A stretch of 64,000 nt of DNA from Pseudoalteromonas rubra (GTDB lineage Bacteria; Pseudomonadota; Gammaproteobacteria; Enterobacterales; Alteromonadaceae). Below are positions 25,741 to 34,284 of the stretch, piece after piece. The first letter of the stretch is position 1. The number at the start of each line of letters is the position of its first letter. The stretch spans positions 2,574,501 through 2,638,500 of the forward strand of contig NZ_CP045429.1 in NCBI RefSeq assembly GCF_005886805.2. The letters are read 5' to 3'. The notes beneath the pieces are model-generated. The model was given only the letters and a program-made list of their open reading frames with translations. It was not told where the DNA came from and did no database searches. The position numbers and the translations under genes are program-made.

Positions 25741-25867
25741 CGTGTAATGTGTAATGCCGCACCTGTTTTGCAAGTAAATGGTGAACAACGGCAAGTAACA
25801 ATATCATTGCACCAATATATGAACCTATCAAGTTTAATGGAGCTAAAGAAAAGCTACTCAAGCGCAA
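25736..25867 (-). CDS. Possible 43-aa single-TM peptide filling a mini-cassette
   Basis: Between two attC sites only about 130 bp remain. One minus-strand frame spans it exactly: a TTG start directly at the cassette boundary, a hydrophobic stretch (GSYIGAMILLLAVVHHLLA) and a TAA stop inside the next attC core. The fit of both ends to the recombination points argues that it is coding. An internal TTG or ATG could also start it. There is no clear ribosome binding site. Confidence 0.45.
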   Translation of the reverse strand: MRLSSFSLAPLNLIGSYIGAMILLLAVVHHLLAKQVRHYTLHA

Positions 25868-25982
25868 CTAACGCCGCTATCACATGACTGCTGGCTGTAG
25901 TTATAATTTATGTTAACGTAGCGGCAACGTAGTGCATAAATTGCCACGAAGGACTTCTGTTCCAGAGAATAGCCTTGTTAAC
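25867..25982 (-). repeat. attC site
   Basis: Left core aactaacgccgc and right core gccttgttaac, about 115 bp, with a long interior stem. Confidence 0.65.
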
Positions 25983-26500
25983 TCTTGAAAACTATATCGG
26001 CACGAAACATGTAGTTATTACCGGGCTCTATCATAGTGCTCTGATACTAAAGATGGCCGCCAGGCCTGTCACGGCATGGTTCTCCACTTCATCTTACCGG
26101 AACCTGGTGCTGCCACCTTTATAACCTTCATTTAGGTAGACTTAAAGAGTCATCATCGTAGTGTTTCCAGCAACGTCATGCCTTTCATCTTTGTGCATAT
26201 TAAATTTCTGGCCAGCTATATAGCGATAGAAACGAAAGAGAGGAGATAGCCCAATAGCCTTTCTACCCTCTATTTCTGGGAAAAGATGGTGCGAAAGCTT
26301 ATTCCACCAATCCTCAGTCAGTTTTTCAGAAACCCAATCTACTCGTTCATTACTTCTAATGTGAGTTAAATGAGACCGTCCTTTTTTGGTATCAACATCA
26401 GCAGAACGAAACCCATCTTTTTCCGCCCGCACGATAAATTCTTCACATGTTCTATTAGAAAGAAATGAATCAAGAGTAAAAATTCTCGCTGACAGAGAGT
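25978..26500 (-). pseudogene. 2OG-Fe(II) oxygenase (prolyl-hydroxylase type), broken
   Basis: The pieces FTLDSFLSNRTCEEFI, LSPLFRFYRYIAGQKFNMHKD (iron-ligand HxD), a TAA in place of a Leu codon before VYLNEGYKGGSTRF, and, after frame shifts, NNYMFRADIVFKS make up one 2-oxoglutarate/Fe(II) dioxygenase. The N-terminus lacks a start codon and the distal His region is scrambled. The final TAA still overlaps the attC right core at 25978, so the original cassette end is preserved. Confidence 0.75.
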
Positions 26501-26518
26501 AAATTCATGAATCTGAGT

Positions 26519-26536
26519 TGACGCGCTTGTTATAAT
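26519..26536 (-). repeat. attC right core only
   Basis: cgcttgttataat lies directly at the end of the HxlR gene. The left half of the site has been lost next to the 2OG pseudogene. Confidence 0.4.
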
Positions 26537-26871
26537 TTATTTTCGATTTCATCTTGTAGTTTTTCAAGCTCATCAAGGACTTTCATAAATTTGGCCCCGA
26601 AATCAGTGACTTTATACTCCACCCTTGGTGGCACCTCATTATAAGAAATTCGCTCCAGGATCCCAAACTCCGTATTTTTACGCAGGCACTGGTTCAGAAC
26701 TTTGGTGGTTAAACCTTCAATGCTACGCACCATTTCACCAGGCCGATTGATTCCATCAGCCAAGAGCTGATAAACCGTAAGAGACCATTTGCAGCCATAA
26801 ATAGTCTCCACTATCTTTGCACTTTCAGTCGGTGCGGTTTTTCTCAAATATTTTTTTTCTCTGTCTTTCAT
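26530..26871 (-). CDS. HxlR-family transcriptional regulator
   Basis: This 113-aa winged helix-turn-helix protein is typical in length for HxlR/MarR-type redox- or aldehyde-responsive repressors. Family marks are CKWSLTVYQLLADGINRPGEM (residues 27-47), LTTKVLNQCLRK and YEVxPPxVEYxxTxxG-like VPPRVEYKVTDFG. Its promoter faces the SDR gene across a 106-bp intergenic region, the normal arrangement for HxlR regulators, which repress a divergent oxidoreductase. YodB/HypR relatives sense quinones or electrophiles through a Cys; here Cys27 and Cys62 could serve. Confidence 0.85.
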   Translation of the reverse strand: MKDREKKYLRKTAPTESAKIVETIYGCKWSLTVYQLLADGINRPGEMVRSIEGLTTKVLNQCLRKNTEFGILERISYNEVPPRVEYKVTDFGAKFMKVLDELEKLQDEIENKL

Positions 26872-26875
26872 AAAG

Positions 26876-26926
26876 ATGTACCAAAAAGTACCTACCTTAC
26901 CAATTTGTACTTACTTTTTAACGCTA
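26876..26926. promoter_or_regulatory. Probable HxlR operator region
   Basis: gtaccaaaaagtac and ttgtacttactttttaac lie between the divergent genes. Such GTAC-containing, AT-spaced half sites resemble HxlR-family operators. Inference only. Confidence 0.4.
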
Positions 26927-26977
26927 TAGTGATTCGATAAATTATCTCCGTACCTTAACATACATCGGAGAATATCT

Positions 26978-27751
26978 ATGACAACTTCAAACATTGCATT
27001 AATCGTCGGCGGTTCGAGCGGAATGGGCCTGGCAGCCGCAAAACAACTCGTCGCTCAAGGGAGCAGTGTTATTATCTTGGGCAACAACGCTGAAAAGCTG
27101 GAGTCGGCCAGGGTTCAGTTAACCGCATTAGCGAGCAGTGACATTCATATTGAGACAATACAAGCCAATCTCTATGAGCAACAAGATGTTGACAGAGTCA
27201 TTCAAACGATAAACTCGGACGAAAGGCATATCCAATACCTTATTAATTCGGCAGGTTACTTTAACCCTAAGCCATATTTAGAACACAGTTCAGAGGATTA
27301 TGATGCATATGCTCTACTGAATCGGGCTACCTTCTTTATAAGCCAAGCCGTATCCCAAAATATGCGTAACAATGGAGGTGGCTCCATTGTTCATATTGGT
27401 TCCATGTGGGCTAAGCAGGCGATCAAAGCAACCCCCTCTTCTGCTTATTCAATGGCAAAAGCAGGATTACACGCGTTAACGCAGCACATGGCAATGGAAC
27501 TGGCCGACCATAATGTTAGGGTGAATGCTGTATCACCTGCGGTTGTGAAAACGCCCATTTACGAAACTTTTATCGATCCGGCAGAAGTGGATGATGCCCT
27601 TGCAGGTTTTGACAGTTTCCACCCCATTGGTCGTATTGGCACACCAGATGACGTTGCCAACGCTATCATGTTTCTTTTGAACGAAAGTGCAAGCTGGATA
27701 ACAGGCGCGATTTGGGACGTTGACGGCGGTGTTATTGCTGGCCGAAATTAG
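26978..27751 (+). CDS. Short-chain dehydrogenase/reductase
   Basis: This 257-aa classical SDR has the cofactor motif [11 protein letters not shown] (residues 11-21), a NSAG motif (about 88), the active-site Ser in [13 protein letters not shown] (Tyr-x-x-x-Lys, about 159-163) and the PAVVKTP segment. It is complete and in the normal length range. It reduces or oxidises a carbonyl or alcohol with NAD(P)H. It is transcribed against the usual cassette direction from its own promoter, divergent from hxlR and 26 bases ahead of the cupin gene. Confidence 0.88.
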   Translation: MTTSNIALIVGGSSGMGLAAAKQLVAQGSSVIILGNNAEKLESARVQLTALASSDIHIETIQANLYEQQDVDRVIQTINSDERHIQYLINSAGYFNPKPYLEHSSEDYDAYALLNRATFFISQAVSQNMRNNGGGSIVHIGSMWAKQAIKATPSSAYSMAKAGLHALTQHMAMELADHNVRVNAVSPAVVKTPIYETFIDPAEVDDALAGFDSFHPIGRIGTPDDVANAIMFLLNESASWITGAIWDVDGGVIAGRN

Positions 27752-27776
27752 GCAACAATCTTTATTGGAGGCCAAT

Positions 27777-28439
27777 ATGACTACTTTGATCAATGCTGAT
27801 TTCAAGCAGCGTGTCGTAATTCGACCCGCCGACTATAAGTGGGTTGATTCTCCGATGCCTGGTGTTGAGCGTATGATGCTCGACCGCATTGGAGATGAAG
27901 TCGCACGAGCAACCTCTATCGTTCGTTATGCCCCATACACAACGTTTTCGTCGCATACTCATAGTGGTGGAGAAGAATTCTTAGTACTTGATGGTGTGTT
28001 TTCGGACGAGCATCAAAACTACGCAAAGGGGAGCTATGTGCGCAACCCAATTGGTACATCTCACACACCAAAAATAGGTAAAGAAGGTGCAACTGTATTG
28101 GTAAAGCTACATCAATTTGCTCAGGACGACACAGAGCAAAAAATGATAGACACTCAAAACCACCCGTGGCAGCCAGGGCTTGTAGATGGGCTAACGGTAA
28201 TACCGTTGCATGAGTTTAAAGGTGAGAAGGTAGCCTTAGTGAAATGGGCACCTCACACTCAATTTCAATCGCACACCCATTGGGGAGGGGAAGAAATCTC
28301 TGTATTAGAAGGCACGTTTTACGATGAGCACGGCCAATATCCCAAAGGCACCTGGCTTCGTAGCCCACACATGAGCCAGCATACGCCTTTTACGAAAGAG
28401 GATGGCGCATTGATTTATGTAAAGGTGGGTCATTTGTAA
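27777..28439 (+). CDS. ChrR-like double-cupin protein
   Basis: This 220-aa protein has two cupin domains of the ChrR anti-sigma C-terminal type. The metal-binding motif occurs twice, once as SSHTHSGGEEFLVLDGVFSDEH (about residue 60) and once as QSHTHWGGEEISVLEGTFYDEH (about 165). It lacks the N-terminal anti-sigma zinc domain, so it is a stand-alone cupin, probably a metal-dependent acetylacetone-cleaving-like or reactive-carbonyl enzyme (unknown). Start ATG 27777, with GGAGG eight bases upstream. With the SDR it forms an operon, probably controlled by the HxlR protein. Confidence 0.82.
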   Translation: MTTLINADFKQRVVIRPADYKWVDSPMPGVERMMLDRIGDEVARATSIVRYAPYTTFSSHTHSGGEEFLVLDGVFSDEHQNYAKGSYVRNPIGTSHTPKIGKEGATVLVKLHQFAQDDTEQKMIDTQNHPWQPGLVDGLTVIPLHEFKGEKVALVKWAPHTQFQSHTHWGGEEISVLEGTFYDEHGQYPKGTWLRSPHMSQHTPFTKEDGALIYVKVGHL

Positions 28440-28441
28440 AC

Positions 28442-28544
28442 AGAACGTCCGCATAAGGCCCCCACTACACGCTTGCTGATATTTTGGGGCCTGGTGCCAA
28501 ACCAGAAAGCGTGCAATAGATTGGTTTTAATGCGTTTGTTAGGC
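28442..28544 (-). repeat. attC site
   Basis: Left core agaacgtccgc and right core gcgtttgttaggc. Third attC sequence type (gcataaggc...), shared with 30148 and 35465. Confidence 0.65.
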
Positions 28545-28959
28545 ATTTCTGTGCTGTATTTGGCTTTCAATCTTCTTCATGAAGCTCTGTGCACCAAAGC
28601 ATCTAAATTTAAAGATCCCGTACGGTGTTGTGACAGCGATGATTTTCGTCAAGAAGCCAAATTCTAGGTCAATATTGAAGATATGCTTTAGAGGAATGCT
28701 AAGCGCATTGTCGCCCTTATGGAATATCCCGTTCAAGGTGTTTGGGGTAAAATTAATATGATCTTGAGTAAGGGTGACTGCCCCCCCCGACCCAAAGGCC
28801 ACCATATGCTTCCTTGAACTGACTCAGGACTAATTCAACTACCTGCTCGTGGAAATCGAAGCCTGACAGGTCTGCAAGATTTCCGACCAGAGATAGATCT
28901 TCTTTTGCATCTTCGATTAAAAAGTTACAAAGCTTTTTAGCTATTTTTAAATTTGACAT
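28539..28959 (-). pseudogene. Gene with frameshift at a G8 tract
   Basis: The upstream frame (ATG 28959, SNLKIAKKLCNFLIEDAK) and the downstream frame (TLTQDHINFTPNTLNG, a GRAM/PH-like strand set) join through a run of eight G (coding strand, about 28785-28792); a one-base change would make a protein of about 140 aa. The tract could be a phase-variable switch, a decayed site or a base-calling error. The stop overlaps the attC right core at 28539. Function unknown. Confidence 0.65.
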
Positions 28960-28979
28960 ATGCTTCCGTGATGTATGCC

Positions 28980-29066
28980 TGACAACGCCTAAGCGGTAAA
29001 AAATTATGTCGCATGTTTTTGAAAAAAGCGCCAGGATTTTGTATCCGAATTGCATCGCTTGTTATA
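28980..29066 (-). repeat. attC site
   Basis: Left core gacaacgccta and right core gcttgttata, with a diverged interior. Confidence 0.6.
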
Positions 29067-29069
29067 AAC

Positions 29070-29432
29070 CTACTTCAAATACCTAACTAACTTTTCTTTG
29101 AAAACCAACCAATAACAACCAGAAATGTAAATAACACTCGAATAGAACTGGAATGCGACATTAACGCTGTCTGTTGAATTTATGAAATGAATTCCAGGAA
29201 AAACCAACAAAAAATTTGGGATAATTATATTCAAAAATTTGTAATCTTTTCGCCATAAATAAGGACTAACAACGCCAATAATTAGCCCTATAAGAATACC
29301 AGTTAAGACTGCGAAATCGGCTCTATCATAATTAGCAAGAAGAGCAATTAATGCACATAATCCAAACAAGGCAATCCAAACTGACTTTTCAACAAACTTT
29401 AAGTTATATCTCGCTAAATCCGAATTTATCAT
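29070..29432 (-). CDS. Small four-TM membrane protein
   Basis: This 120-aa protein has four helices, about residues 16-33, 37-57, 66-84 and 92-110. A basic end (KEKLVRYLK) follows. No family is recognised. It fills a single cassette between attC sites at 28980 and 29448. Confidence 0.6.
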   Translation of the reverse strand: MINSDLARYNLKFVEKSVWIALFGLCALIALLANYDRADFAVLTGILIGLIIGVVSPYLWRKDYKFLNIIIPNFLLVFPGIHFINSTDSVNVAFQFYSSVIYISGCYWLVFKEKLVRYLK

Positions 29433-29447
29433 CTATGTTCCATAAGA

Positions 29448-29548
29448 TTACAACATCTTGAATAACGGGCCAATAATGCATGACTTAAATTAGTAAGGCT
29501 CGACCAAGCAAAGCTTGATTAGCCTAGCCCGTTGATATGCTTGTTAGT
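29448..29548 (-). repeat. attC site
   Basis: Left core tacaacatcttg and right core gcttgttagt. The interior ttagtaaggctcgaccaagc is a variant of the aggcacgaacc family. Confidence 0.65.
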
Positions 29549-30125
29549 TTTCTTGGCCTTCCCACCACTTTATTAATTCGTTAATTGATGGGTATATCAT
29601 ATCTTTTTCAGTCGTAAACAATATTAAAGGCACAGTAGAAACATTGAACACTTCTTTACCTTGTACTGGATCAAAAACTTCGATTGTATAGCGGTCCCAT
29701 TCACTATTCTCGGCTTCTAATCGTATATGTATTTTCAAGAATGGACCAACTTTTTTCGCTAACTTAGTTAGCCCGCTATTACTAAATGATACATTTTTTT
29801 TATCGATACCATTCTGAGACATTAACTCCTTGAATTGTTTTGAGTTAAGAACCTTACCCATATTCAATTGAGATAGTGATTGAGTATGAAGTGTTCGGTA
29901 GGATTCTTGAATAGAATCATGCAGCTCGGGTTTTATGTATTGAGATAAATATACAAATTGATACCCACTTTTACCTTTTATTGGTAACTTAACTCTAACA
30001 TCTTCCTGACTAACAGTTTTGTTGGCAGGGAAAAAACCTGTACTTTTATCTAAAGTTAACGGTTTTACAGTACAACCGATTAAGAAGATAAATAAAATGG
30101 CTGATAAGATAAAATTGCATTTCAT
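29544..30125 (-). CDS. Lipoprotein of unknown function, 193 aa
   Basis: A lipoprotein signal (residues 1-17, lipobox FLIGC) is followed by a mature domain with two beta-rich parts, VRVLPI-type VRVKLPIKGKSGYQFVYL and FLKIHIRLEAENSEWDRYTI. The second part ends in an IEVFDPVQGKEVFNV strand like DUF4410 or GNA1162-type outer-membrane lipoproteins. This resemblance is weak. The stop lies in the attC core at 29546. Confidence 0.6.
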   Translation of the reverse strand: MKCNFILSAILFIFLIGCTVKPLTLDKSTGFFPANKTVSQEDVRVKLPIKGKSGYQFVYLSQYIKPELHDSIQESYRTLHTQSLSQLNMGKVLNSKQFKELMSQNGIDKKNVSFSNSGLTKLAKKVGPFLKIHIRLEAENSEWDRYTIEVFDPVQGKEVFNVSTVPLILFTTEKDMIYPSINELIKWWEGQEN

Positions 30126-30147
30126 ATGTGATTTACCCGTTTAAAAA

Positions 30148-30249
30148 CTAACGTCTGCATAAGGCACCCATTACTCGCTTGCTAGTCTTTTAAGGCCTTG
30201 TCCCGACCCAACAAGCGTGTAATGGGTCGGCTTTAATACGATTGTATAG
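30148..30249 (-). repeat. attC site
   Basis: Left core actaacgtctgc and right core cgattgtatag. Its arms gacccaacaagcgtgtaatg and attactcgcttg pair. Confidence 0.6.
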
Positions 30250-30470
30250 ATAATCGACCTATCAAATTTACTTATTTTACCGATTTAGGGGAAAGTGAAT
30301 CCCAGGCTTTAGTTGCAACCAAAGCCTTCTTTCACAGTAGTTCGATTGAATGTTGGCTCCTCTATTGAGAGACCAGTAACAAGAATGAACGCTGTAAAAG
30401 ACTCCAAGCACCCCACTAGAATAGTCTACTGGGCCTCGAGCCCGCATTATGCAAGCATGAGTTAGCTTAT

Positions 30471-31090
30471 ATGAATACCAAAACAAATCAAAGCATCAAC
30501 ATTGGTGTCGATACCGGCAAGTTTCAGCTCAACATTTATATACGACCTTTAGATATTCACTTCACTGTCAATAATGACGAGCAACGGGTCCGTGAGACGA
30601 CTCAAAAAATATGCCGTATAAGCCTGAACGAATCGTTATTAAGGCCACAGGCAGGCTCGAGATGCCATTCACTCTTGCATGCTCCAAAGCAAGTTTACTG
30701 TTCGTTATTGCCAACCCCATTCATTTGAAACGCTTCGCCGGTGCTATCGGTCAGCAAGCAAAAACGATAAACTAGACGCCAAGCTGATTGCACACTACGG
30801 CGCAGCAATCAAGCTCTCTATCGAAACTAAAGCCCGAACCTATGCGGCTTATGGGGCAGTTACATTACAAATTGGCGACGACAATAAAACCGCTCCTAAC
30901 CGCCTTCAAAGATCAGATCCAAAAAATTGAAAAAAGAATCATCAAACTGCTCGAGTCATGCCCGGAATATCTGTTCACCTAAGGAAAGCTGAAAAAAGTT
31001 GCCCTAACCGCCTGTGTTAGAAAGATGGTTGTTACCTTGAACTCGATGTTTAGAGACGAAACAATGTGGGAAGCGCCAATTGCTGAAATT
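30471..31090 (+). pseudogene. IS110-family transposase relic
   Basis: Fragments in different frames match IS110-type (DEDD) transposases: NIGVDTGKFQLNIYIRPL at the N-terminus, SASKNDKLDAKLIAHYG, LLTAFKDQIQKIEKRI, and near the end ACVRKMVVTLNSMFRDETMW. The middle has frame shifts and missing segments. About 180 bp of IS-like non-coding DNA precede it. It is inserted between cassettes and inactive. Confidence 0.75.
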
Positions 31091-31122
31091 TAGTGATTGA
31101 CGCCATAATCTCTTATTAAGTG

Positions 31123-31620
31123 CTAGCCCCCGACTCTTCTTGAAGGCTCTAATTGATGAAGATAGCGTGTGAATGTGTCTTTGGGACGCTCTAATTTATT
31201 TTCTGCCAGTACCCTAGATGCCATACCACGATGGTTACTACCATGCGTTAACAAATGGAGTAAAATCTCTTCGATTGACATCTGCCCTGTATCACCATCA
31301 ACAAACTTAAATGAAACAACTTTTTCTAATTCTTCCTTCGATGCATCTCCCGTATACTGAACTAACCATGAGTCGTTTTGATTCATTATATCTCGCAGCT
31401 CCGATATTGTTGGAGTCTCAACGGTATTGTCACCATTATATTTGTCAGGCTCGCCTAAAATTCTGCTGATGAACAGGCTATCAACGACTGTTGTATGATT
31501 TAAGATTCGAACGAAAAAGGTAGCATCACTTTCTGAAAGCATTGATAACTGCTGCTCTCCAATATCAAGCAATTCATTATTTGCCCACTTTTTATATTGA
31601 AACGCCTTAGAAAAGTCCAT
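31123..31620 (-). CDS. DinB-family protein
   Basis: This 165-aa four-helix-bundle protein of the DinB/YfiT superfamily has the metal-binding histidines in ILNHTTVVD (about residue 42), HLLTHGSNHRG (about 128-138: His-x3-His spacing), and the N-terminal YKKWANNELL typical of the family. DinB-like enzymes are often thiol-dependent transferases; the substrate is unknown. A single-gene cassette bounded right by the attC at 31668; on its left the attC has been replaced by the IS110 relic. Confidence 0.85.
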   Translation of the reverse strand: MDFSKAFQYKKWANNELLDIGEQQLSMLSESDATFFVRILNHTTVVDSLFISRILGEPDKYNGDNTVETPTISELRDIMNQNDSWLVQYTGDASKEELEKVVSFKFVDGDTGQMSIEEILLHLLTHGSNHRGMASRVLAENKLERPKDTFTRYLHQLEPSRRVGG

Positions 31621-31667
31621 TCTTTCTCCATTGTTATTCGTTTAAAAATTGCAAAACTCAACCTGCA

Positions 31668-31779
31668 CCTAACGCCCTGCTAACCGAAGGCAAATTTGGA
31701 AGTTACCTTGTGATAAAATGAACGAAGCAAATCACAAAACAACTGGAGTGTTTGGCTTCGAACTAAGCGGCTTGCTATG
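31668..31779 (-). repeat. attC site
   Basis: Left core cacctaacgccc and right core cttgctatgt, 110 bp, with a long imperfect central stem. Confidence 0.6.
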
Positions 31780-32137
31780 TATTTCTAGCCACTTCTAGAA
31801 AATTTATTTTCTTACAGTGAATTGTTACAGGCCAAAAATGGTCAATATCTAAGTAAAAATGCAAATTTCCGGTGGAACATGCTTCTTTGGAGTCATATTG
31901 AAACCTGTTGATTCGATAACCGAGCCAACCATCCTCTCGAGCAGCATTGATGTCACTCACAAGGTCTCTAACGTTTGAAGAATTAAAGATTCCACTTAGT
32001 ATTAGTTTTACAGTAGGCTTTTCAACATAGAAAATCTCATAGAGCTGTACCACGGCCTCAAGCCTGCCCCTTTCGTCAAAAGAGATATCTACAATAATAG
32101 AATCATGTAAATTAAATTTTATATCGTCAATTGCCAT
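31775..32137 (-). CDS. Immunity-like cassette protein, 120 aa
   Basis: A beta-rich soluble protein with the motif NLHDSIIVDISFDERGRLE near the N-terminus. This HDS-type start followed by long beta-strands is common to Imm50-like immunity proteins and related DUFs, but I cannot confirm the family. The stop lies in the attC right core at 31775. No toxin gene is next to it. Confidence 0.55.
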   Translation of the reverse strand: MAIDDIKFNLHDSIIVDISFDERGRLEAVVQLYEIFYVEKPTVKLILSGIFNSSNVRDLVSDINAAREDGWLGYRINRFQYDSKEACSTGNLHFYLDIDHFWPVTIHCKKINFLEVARNT

Positions 32138-32152
32138 TGATTAGCCTAAACA

Positions 32153-32205
32153 CATAACGCTGAGCTCAGCCATTTTTAGCAGTCGGTTTCAGCGCCTTGT
32201 TATAT
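32153..32205 (-). repeat. Short attC site (about 53 bp)
   Basis: Left core cataacgctgagc and right core gccttgttat, with only a small central loop. Confidence 0.65.
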
Positions 32206-32245
32206 TACCGTTCACATAGCCTATTTCAGCTTTTTTGTTATACGT

Positions 32246-32662
32246 TTAGCCTGCCATTCCTGGAGGTAGAATGTCAAATTTCGGAACATTGTCAGGAAAG
32301 GTTGCCCACGATGGTGCTGAAGATGCATAAATCGACATTTTTGGAGTGAAGTTATTATGTTTTAATGAAGTTGCCGATACTGAGTAAAAATTACCCGCTG
32401 TTACCTCTGCGCACAAAGCTGTGCTACAAGTACTACAGAAGTGATAATGTACCTCTTTTCCTGAACCTCCAGAACGCGTATACGAGGAAGGTGTACCTTT
32501 AGTAAAAGAAAAGTTTTCTATTGGCACCCAAAGCCCAAACCATTTATCCGATCCAGTAAGCGCTTGACAGTCTTTACAATAGCAAAAAATAGAATTTATA
32601 GGATCTTTATCAAAACAAAATTCAATGTCCCCGCAACGACAACTTCCAATGTGTTTTTCCAT
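32246..32662 (-). CDS. GFA-family (glutathione-dependent formaldehyde-activating type) protein
   Basis: This 138-aa zinc protein of the GFA/CENP-V fold has metal ligands in GSCRCGDIEF (residues 7-16), FCYCKDCQALTGS (about 26-38) and FCSTCSTALC (about 75-84), all intact. GFA proteins bind glutathione adducts; most have no proven reaction. ATG 32662 is chosen for the GGAG six bases upstream. It is divergent from a TetR regulator, and the intergenic region holds a palindrome, so the pair likely forms a self-contained regulated cassette. Confidence 0.85.
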   Translation of the reverse strand: MEKHIGSCRCGDIEFCFDKDPINSIFCYCKDCQALTGSDKWFGLWVPIENFSFTKGTPSSYTRSGGSGKEVHYHFCSTCSTALCAEVTAGNFYSVSATSLKHNNFTPKMSIYASSAPSWATFPDNVPKFDILPPGMAG

Positions 32663-32760
32663 GCTATCTCCAGTGTGGTTGATTTCAGAAATGGATAGGA
32701 TGAAATCAAATTCATATTGACTTTCCCCATCCAAAGATCGACTTCATCCTAGAGCAGAAT

Positions 32761-32786
32761 TTATATATGATAAAGAACATATATAA
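32761..32786. promoter_or_regulatory. Perfect inverted repeat, candidate TetR operator
   Basis: ttatatatg and catatataa are exact inverted repeats of nine bases with an eight-base spacer, between the GFA and tetR starts. Confidence 0.6.
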
Positions 32787-32806
32787 ATATGAGAAGGCCT
32801 AGCCTT

Positions 32807-33382
32807 ATGCCCTATACAAAGGAGCACAAAAATAAAACCCGCGAAAAAATTCTTGATAGTGCCTTCAGGCAGTTTGTATTAAAAGGTTTTGAAGGCGTTA
32901 CAATCGATGATTTGATGAGAAGCTGTGGACTTACCCGAGGCGCTTTTTATGCGCACTTTACAAGCAAAGCAGAGCTTTACCGTGAAGCATTAAATTTCGC
33001 TACCAGCAGTACCAAGCTTGCCAACCTTAAACCTGAAGATTTATCAAATAAACAATGGCTATGCCTGTTGTTAAATGAATACCTAAGTATGGATCACGTA
33101 AAAGGAAAGAATCCATGCCCTCTCGCGTTCTTAGTTACAGACATCAACATGAAGAATGGTGATGCCAATATCGCTTACGCGAACACTTTTCACGGTATGA
33201 ATGCAGCAATTATGGAATACGCGAAAAGTTACACGGATTGTGACGAGCAAGATATTTTGTCGGTAACTGCAATGATTATCGGGGCAGTAGCTATAGCGCG
33301 AAAGCTTCAGGATCTAGATTCTATTCATAGTTTATTAGAAGCATGCAGGCGAGAAGCTGGCGCAAAGCTGGGAGGAATATAA
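32807..33382 (+). CDS. TetR-family transcriptional regulator
   Basis: This 191-aa regulator has a standard N-terminal helix-turn-helix: REKILDSAFRQFVLKGFEGV, then IDDLMRSCGLTRGAFYAHF and SKAELYREAL. The C-terminal ligand domain is helical with an ACRREAG end and resembles the AcrR/NemR-like type with a conserved CPLAFL segment. I start at ATG 32807 (MPYTKEHK), which has AAGG ten bases upstream. It probably represses the divergent GFA gene through the palindrome at 32761 and responds to a reactive electrophile, an inference from NemR-type relatives. Confidence 0.88.
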   Translation: MPYTKEHKNKTREKILDSAFRQFVLKGFEGVTIDDLMRSCGLTRGAFYAHFTSKAELYREALNFATSSTKLANLKPEDLSNKQWLCLLLNEYLSMDHVKGKNPCPLAFLVTDINMKNGDANIAYANTFHGMNAAIMEYAKSYTDCDEQDILSVTAMIIGAVAIARKLQDLDSIHSLLEACRREAGAKLGGI

Positions 33383-33411
33383 CACCTTATTATATGTATA
33401 TTACTCCTGAG

Positions 33412-33726
33412 TTAACCAGTAATTATGAGCCCAATTGCATGATCTGAACACTGCCAAGGGACATACATATTGTTAAGGTATTGAGAGTAAGCTGTTTTAA
33501 TATATGCTGGTTTATATATTAAACAGTAGTCATATAGCCTTTCGGTAAAATTACCAGCTTTGGCTCCATACAACAAATATTGATCGAGTAAGCTTGTAAC
33601 CACTTTGACATGTTCCAGCTCAACTTGGGCACTCTTAAGGTTATTTTTTGAAATTGCATCTTATGCATTTTCCACACCTTGCGATACAACATGGTTGAGT
33701 CTTGCATTAAGTGAATGCGGTGGCAT
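33412..33726 (-). pseudogene. Cassette gene with an internal stop codon
   Basis: A single frame from ATG 33726 (GGAG nine bases upstream) to 33412 encodes about 103 residues with one TAA after MPPHSLNARLNHVVSQGVEN-Ala. Downstream it continues as a helical protein (SAQVELEHVKVVTSLLDQYL, then AKAGNFTERLYDYCLIYKP). Function unknown. The single stop suggests recent inactivation or a base error. Confidence 0.55.
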
Positions 33727-33742
33727 GTACTCTCCATTTACA

Positions 33743-33857
33743 CATAACGTTGTGATAACAGGCACGTGCTCGCACCAAACCTGACCAAACCAATGTATTC
33801 ACGACACTTTCTAGCACTTCGAGATCGGCAGGGTGTCCCGTTCATGGCTTTATTAAA
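33743..33857 (-). repeat. attC-like site
   Basis: The left core cataacgttgtg is clear; the right core is weak (ggctttatta). Confidence 0.45.
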
Positions 33858-33860
33858 TTT

Positions 33861-34280
33861 TCACTTCACCATCGATGAAAACAGATACTCATTATCCTCT
33901 ACCGATAGCATAATTTTGTAAGAGATAAATTTTTTAAATTTCAGGTCATACTCGAAATCTGCCAAGAGAGTCCCGTCATAACATGATTTTTCATCTTGGA
34001 TATCTAACTCACACTTTAAAAAATACCGGTATTTTGACAACTCATAAAATTCTAGAGAATGTCGTTCGTTATTCCATCTCGAGCCATCGCACCAAAAGTC
34101 ACTTGGAAGCTCCGTTTTCCTGAGGAGACACGTTACATAATAGCTAACCCAGAAATCTAAGGTACTCAAGAATTCTGAATTCGAAATGTTGGCTCCCTGC
34201 TGCTTCAATGTATTGCCCAAATCAGCCTCTAGTCGCCTGAAACGTTTCTTCAATATTCTTTGATTGATACGATGCCCCAC
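33861..34280 (-). CDS. Cassette protein of unknown function, about 139 aa
   Basis: This soluble basic-to-neutral protein has an N-terminal Arg/Lys-rich helix (NQRILKKRFRRLEADLG), a Trp-containing middle (LDFWVSYYVTCLL, DFWCDGSRWNNERH) and a beta-rich end. It is not recognised. I propose the GTG at 34280 as start, since the longer frame would begin inside the attC at 34285. Confidence 0.5.
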   Translation of the reverse strand: MGHRINQRILKKRFRRLEADLGNTLKQQGANISNSEFLSTLDFWVSYYVTCLLRKTELPSDFWCDGSRWNNERHSLEFYELSKYRYFLKCELDIQDEKSCYDGTLLADFEYDLKFKKFISYKIMLSVEDNEYLFSSMVK

Positions 34281-34284
34281 GAAA

